From: an uncultured Candidatus Saccharibacteria bacterium | GTDB lineage: Bacteria; Patescibacteria; Saccharimonadia; Saccharimonadales; UBA1547 | NCBI GenBank assembly: GCA_946886635.1 | Contig: CAMPIW010000026.1 | Location: 1 to 5,975, forward strand | Length of the DNA stretch: 5,975 nucleotides | Direction: 5' to 3' | Shown here: in pieces, positions 3,849 through 5,975 of the stretch | Numbering within the stretch: position 1 is the first letter of the stretch | Layout: each line of letters begins with the position of its first letter | The notes under the pieces: model-generated | What the model was told of the DNA's origin: nothing | What the model saw: only the letters and a program-made list of their open reading frames with translations | Databases searched by the model: none | Made by a program: the position numbers and the translations under genes

Positions 3849-5762
3849 ATGATAGAGGAATATTTGCCGAGTTTTGACACTCTTTCTATGCGAACTGAAA
3901 GGGGCGATATATATCGGTATGTGACGGTCACAGAGGCCAGCAATCCCGAGGATGCGCTTTTAGCAAGGCAGGTGCACGCCAAAAGCTACCTTGGCGAAGG
4001 CTTTATTCTTGATGACGCAATTGATGAAACAGGCCAGGTTGTACCGGATATTGATAAGGCTCGTGGCGACAATGTCGCTTATTATTTAGGTTTTTCTAAA
4101 GAAGGTGAGTCGGTTTCGACACTTCGCAAAGTTACTGCCGAGAGAACAGGTGGCTTTCAAAGCCTGCCAGGGTATCAATTATGTGAAGCAAACTTAAGCG
4201 AATCAGGAAAAATTGCGCTCACCGCTGCCGAATTGCAGGGTCGTCCAATTACAGAAATAAGTTCGTTCGGCCACGTACCTGAATCTTCGGCGCATGCGGG
4301 GCTTGAGCTACTACGACATGTGCTACAAGAATCACTTGGCACTGATGAGCTATGGTTTTTTACAATGGTAACGCAAAAGTATCAAACACTCGTAAAGCTA
4401 TTTGGTCCGCGTGTGGTTCAAAAAATTGGTGACGAAGTAGTATTTAACGACTCTCGGATTGGCGATGTTTCATTAACGCCAGCCATGGTTGATACGACCA
4501 GCTTTTTTGATGATATAAAAGAGGGAATTTTACACGAACCACAGCACCGCGAGCGCCAACGGCTGTTAAGCTCGCTCCGTAATTTTGCCCGTGGAGTCGA
4601 TAGGAAAAAGCTGAGTGAAGAAGTGCGCATGTTGCTTGACGACGAGTCTGATTTTAACTTCACTGCCTATGTTAAAGAAAGCGGTGTTCGTCAGCAGCCT
4701 GTAGCGTGGTCGCAACCAGTACAGCTTGACGGAGGAAACCGGCTCGACGCGTTGTATGCGAAGCGACTTATTGATGAGGGTAAGGTGCGAGCGGTTGTCG
4801 ACCCAAGATGGCATGATATTTCTCCAACTATACCTAATAGGAATGGTGATACCCATAACGAGGGCGGTCCGTGGTTTTATTACCCGTGGCGAGAATCGCT
4901 CATGCACTTCCCGGGCAAGGCAACATACCGGGAGCTTCGCCAAAAGCGAGATCGCCATCTTGTAACGGCAGATGAGCAGGCGCAACTTTACGAAAAAAAC
5001 GCCCTGTTTGCCGGCCTTAGTGTTGGAAGTCATGTGCTTGAACATATGACATACGCTGGTATTGGTAGTTCGTATACGCTTGCCGACTTCGATACAGTAT
5101 CGGTTTCGAATTTGAACCGAATTCACGCGGGCATGGCGCAAGTTGGTGAGCGAAAAACAGATGTATTTGCGAAACAGGTAAGTGAGCTTGATCCCTATGT
5201 AAAATTAAAGCTTTTGCATCAAGGCATTACAGAAGAATCACTGAGTGACTTAGCCGACGCGCCTGATATTATTTTTGATGCAGTCGACGATTTCGCCACA
5301 AAAGCACTGCTGCGAATGTACGCCAAAGAACACCGTATTCCTCTTGTTATGGCAACCGACGTTGGGTATAAATCGGTGATAGATATTGAACGACACGATA
5401 TTCGTGACACAGAGTTATTTAATGGTCGTTTGAACCATGAAATGATTGAAGCGATGCTGTCCGGTGAGCTTACGAAAGAACAACGCATGAAAATTATGAC
5501 TAAGCTTATTGGCTTAAGTAATGCGAGCTTTAGGTTGCTCGAATCTGTTTCTGACGGGTCACTTGAAGGGTTTCCTCAGCTTGAAGTAACAGCAAGTCAG
5601 GGTGGAGCGCTTGCGACAATAGCAGCACGAGATATTTTACTGGGTCGATCGGTTCCGTCGGGACGCAGTGTCCACGATGCGCGAAAGTCTATGCATCTAT
5701 CAGCCGAAGTACCACTGCGCGAAGGGATAGTGATTCTTAAGAAGTTTATAGCAAAGAGCTAG
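3849..5762 (+). CDS. N-acyltransferase (FeeM/LuxI-like) fused to a ThiF/E1-like adenylation domain, Rv1355c-type
   Basis: A 637-residue two-part enzyme. Residues about 20-205 resemble the N-acyl amino acid synthase/autoinducer synthase branch of the GNAT fold: RQVHAKSYLGEGFI (40-53) recalls the 'RhxVY...GyI' start, and EISSFG (136-141) recalls the LuxI ElSRF strand. Residues 206-335 are a helical linker I cannot assign. Residues 341-380 (PWFYYPW, then ELRQKRDRH..T.DEQ) match the pre-domain of Rv1355c-like proteins as I recall it. The E1 domain (385-600) has GLSVGS (389-394) at the nucleotide loop, LADFDTVSVSNLNR (411-424) with Asp413, Asp415 and Arg424, Lys436 in GERKTD, and Asp480 in DAVDDFATK, all expected for ATP-dependent carboxylate adenylation. 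The only cysteine in the protein is Cys112, so the E1 half has neither a thioester cysteine nor CxxC zinc motifs. The C-terminal nitroreductase of Rv1355c is absent. The substrate is unknown; coupling of an acyl group and an adenylated carboxylate to make a small molecule is inference. Confidence 0.85.
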   Translation: MIEEYLPSFDTLSMRTERGDIYRYVTVTEASNPEDALLARQVHAKSYLGEGFILDDAIDETGQVVPDIDKARGDNVAYYLGFSKEGESVSTLRKVTAERTGGFQSLPGYQLCEANLSESGKIALTAAELQGRPITEISSFGHVPESSAHAGLELLRHVLQESLGTDELWFFTMVTQKYQTLVKLFGPRVVQKIGDEVVFNDSRIGDVSLTPAMVDTTSFFDDIKEGILHEPQHRERQRLLSSLRNFARGVDRKKLSEEVRMLLDDESDFNFTAYVKESGVRQQPVAWSQPVQLDGGNRLDALYAKRLIDEGKVRAVVDPRWHDISPTIPNRNGDTHNEGGPWFYYPWRESLMHFPGKATYRELRQKRDRHLVTADEQAQLYEKNALFAGLSVGSHVLEHMTYAGIGSSYTLADFDTVSVSNLNRIHAGMAQVGERKTDVFAKQVSELDPYVKLKLLHQGITEESLSDLADAPDIIFDAVDDFATKALLRMYAKEHRIPLVMATDVGYKSVIDIERHDIRDTELFNGRLNHEMIEAMLSGELTKEQRMKIMTKLIGLSNASFRLLESVSDGSLEGFPQLEVTASQGGALATIAARDILLGRSVPSGRSVHDARKSMHLSAEVPLREGIVILKKFIAKS

Positions 5763-5782
5763 GCCATAGATAAAATCTAGAT

Positions 5783-5788
5783 TATACT
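5783..5788 (+). promoter_or_regulatory. -10 element of the right-edge membrane gene, predicted leaderless
   Basis: TATACT (5 of 6 to TATAAT) ends six bases before GTG 5795, with no Shine-Dalgarno. The same spacing is seen at folD and the E1 fusion. No convincing -35 is visible. Its position supports GTG 5795 as the true start, in preference to the later in-frame ATG at codon 26. Confidence 0.5.
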
Positions 5789-5794
5789 GTAAGT

Positions 5795-5975
5795 GTGATT
5801 GAAACGCTTATTGTTATTGGTGGGGTAATAGGGGCGACCGTAGTGGGGCTTTTTGTTTTCACGCGTAACATGCACCGGTGGTCTAATCGATTGTATGGCC
5901 TTATGACGCTTTCGTTTGTTGCATTAATGATAGCGAATCTATTTACTTTTGGGTTTTTGAACGATCCATCACAGG
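5795..5975 (+). CDS. N-terminus of a multi-pass membrane protein, possibly a 7TM-type sensor histidine kinase (partial)
   Basis: An open frame starts at GTG 5795 and runs off the window after 60 codons. It is the first start codon after an in-frame TAA at 5771-5773. The first 22 residues are hydrophobic (MIETLIVIGGVIGATVVGLF), followed by a polar turn FTRNMHRWSNRLYG (22-35) and a second hydrophobic segment (about 36-55). The pattern 'TM - RN...NR.yglm - TM' resembles the start of the 7TM sensor region (HisKA_7TM) found before some histidine kinases, which would fit the orphan receiver protein nearby. With only 60 residues this is tentative; any multi-pass membrane protein could look similar. 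It lies 32 bases after the E1-fusion stop, with its own -10 element. Confidence 0.65.
   Translation, partial: MIETLIVIGGVIGATVVGLFVFTRNMHRWSNRLYGLMTLSFVALMIANLFTFGFLNDPSQ

Noticed and set aside
4566..5141. 191-codon minus-strand open frame
   Set aside because: It lies wholly within the E1-fusion gene, whose motifs are clear, and its translation is rich in Arg/Ser/Ile with no recognisable domain; it is a shadow frame.
5758..5782. CTAG...CTAG inverted repeat after the E1-fusion gene as a terminator
   Set aside because: The stem is only four A/T-rich base pairs across a long loop with no T-run, and the region carries the -10 of the next gene.
1..5975. CRISPR array, insertion sequence, or phage attachment site next to the tRNA
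   Set aside because: No regularly spaced repeats, transposase, integrase or terminal inverted repeats are visible, and no second copy of the tRNA 3' end occurs in the window.
157..5975. Alternative genetic code (UGA as Gly, as in some CPR lineages)
   Set aside because: All genes read through without in-frame TGA and end in TAA or TAG, so nothing here demands recoding; the window cannot strictly rule it out, but the overall gene style fits a standard-code lineage.

Overview
The window looks like part of a small, compact, monoderm-type bacterial genome, most likely Candidatus Saccharibacteria (TM7) or a close Patescibacteria/CPR relative. This rests on three tandem type IV prepilins with the FTIVELL...IVVISILASITVVA N-terminus, a divergent FolD with a VGRGRLVG loop, stops that abut or nearly abut, and TAA/TAG stops in the standard code. 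The assignment comes from recalled family features, not from a search.

Left end (1-156): the 3' half of a tRNA with anticodon CUU (Lys), an intrinsic terminator, and then a promoter with a perfect TATAAT for the pilin genes. Positions 157-2040 hold three same-strand type IV prepilin-like genes, probably one operon. The first is interrupted by an apparent one-base frame change near 625; repairing it gives a 206-residue protein, close to the 204 residues of both neighbours. Pilins 2 and 3 share an almost identical 67-bp segment encoding the pilin N-terminal helix but have unrelated C-terminal heads.

Middle (2041-3786): a DUF5684-like small membrane protein (minus strand) converges on the pilins. 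Divergent from it across 54 bp is folD (plus strand). FolD converges with zero gap on a stand-alone CheY-type response regulator (minus strand).

Right (3787-5975): divergent from the response regulator is a 637-residue fusion of an N-acyl-amino-acid-synthase/LuxI-like acyltransferase and a ThiF/E1-like adenylation domain of the type seen in mycobacterial Rv1355c. After it comes the start of a multi-pass membrane protein, possibly the sensor part of a 7TM histidine kinase, which runs off the end. The acyltransferase-E1 fusion flanked by a receiver protein and a possible sensor kinase is the most interesting neighbourhood: it could be a small-molecule synthesis and sensing unit, which is inference only.

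A regulatory pattern recurs. Four genes (folD, response regulator, E1 fusion, last partial gene) have a -10-like hexamer ending 6-7 bases before the start codon and no Shine-Dalgarno, predicting leaderless mRNAs. The DUF5684-like gene and pilins 2 and 3 have clear Shine-Dalgarno sequences. Apart from the one after the tRNA, no convincing intrinsic terminator is visible.
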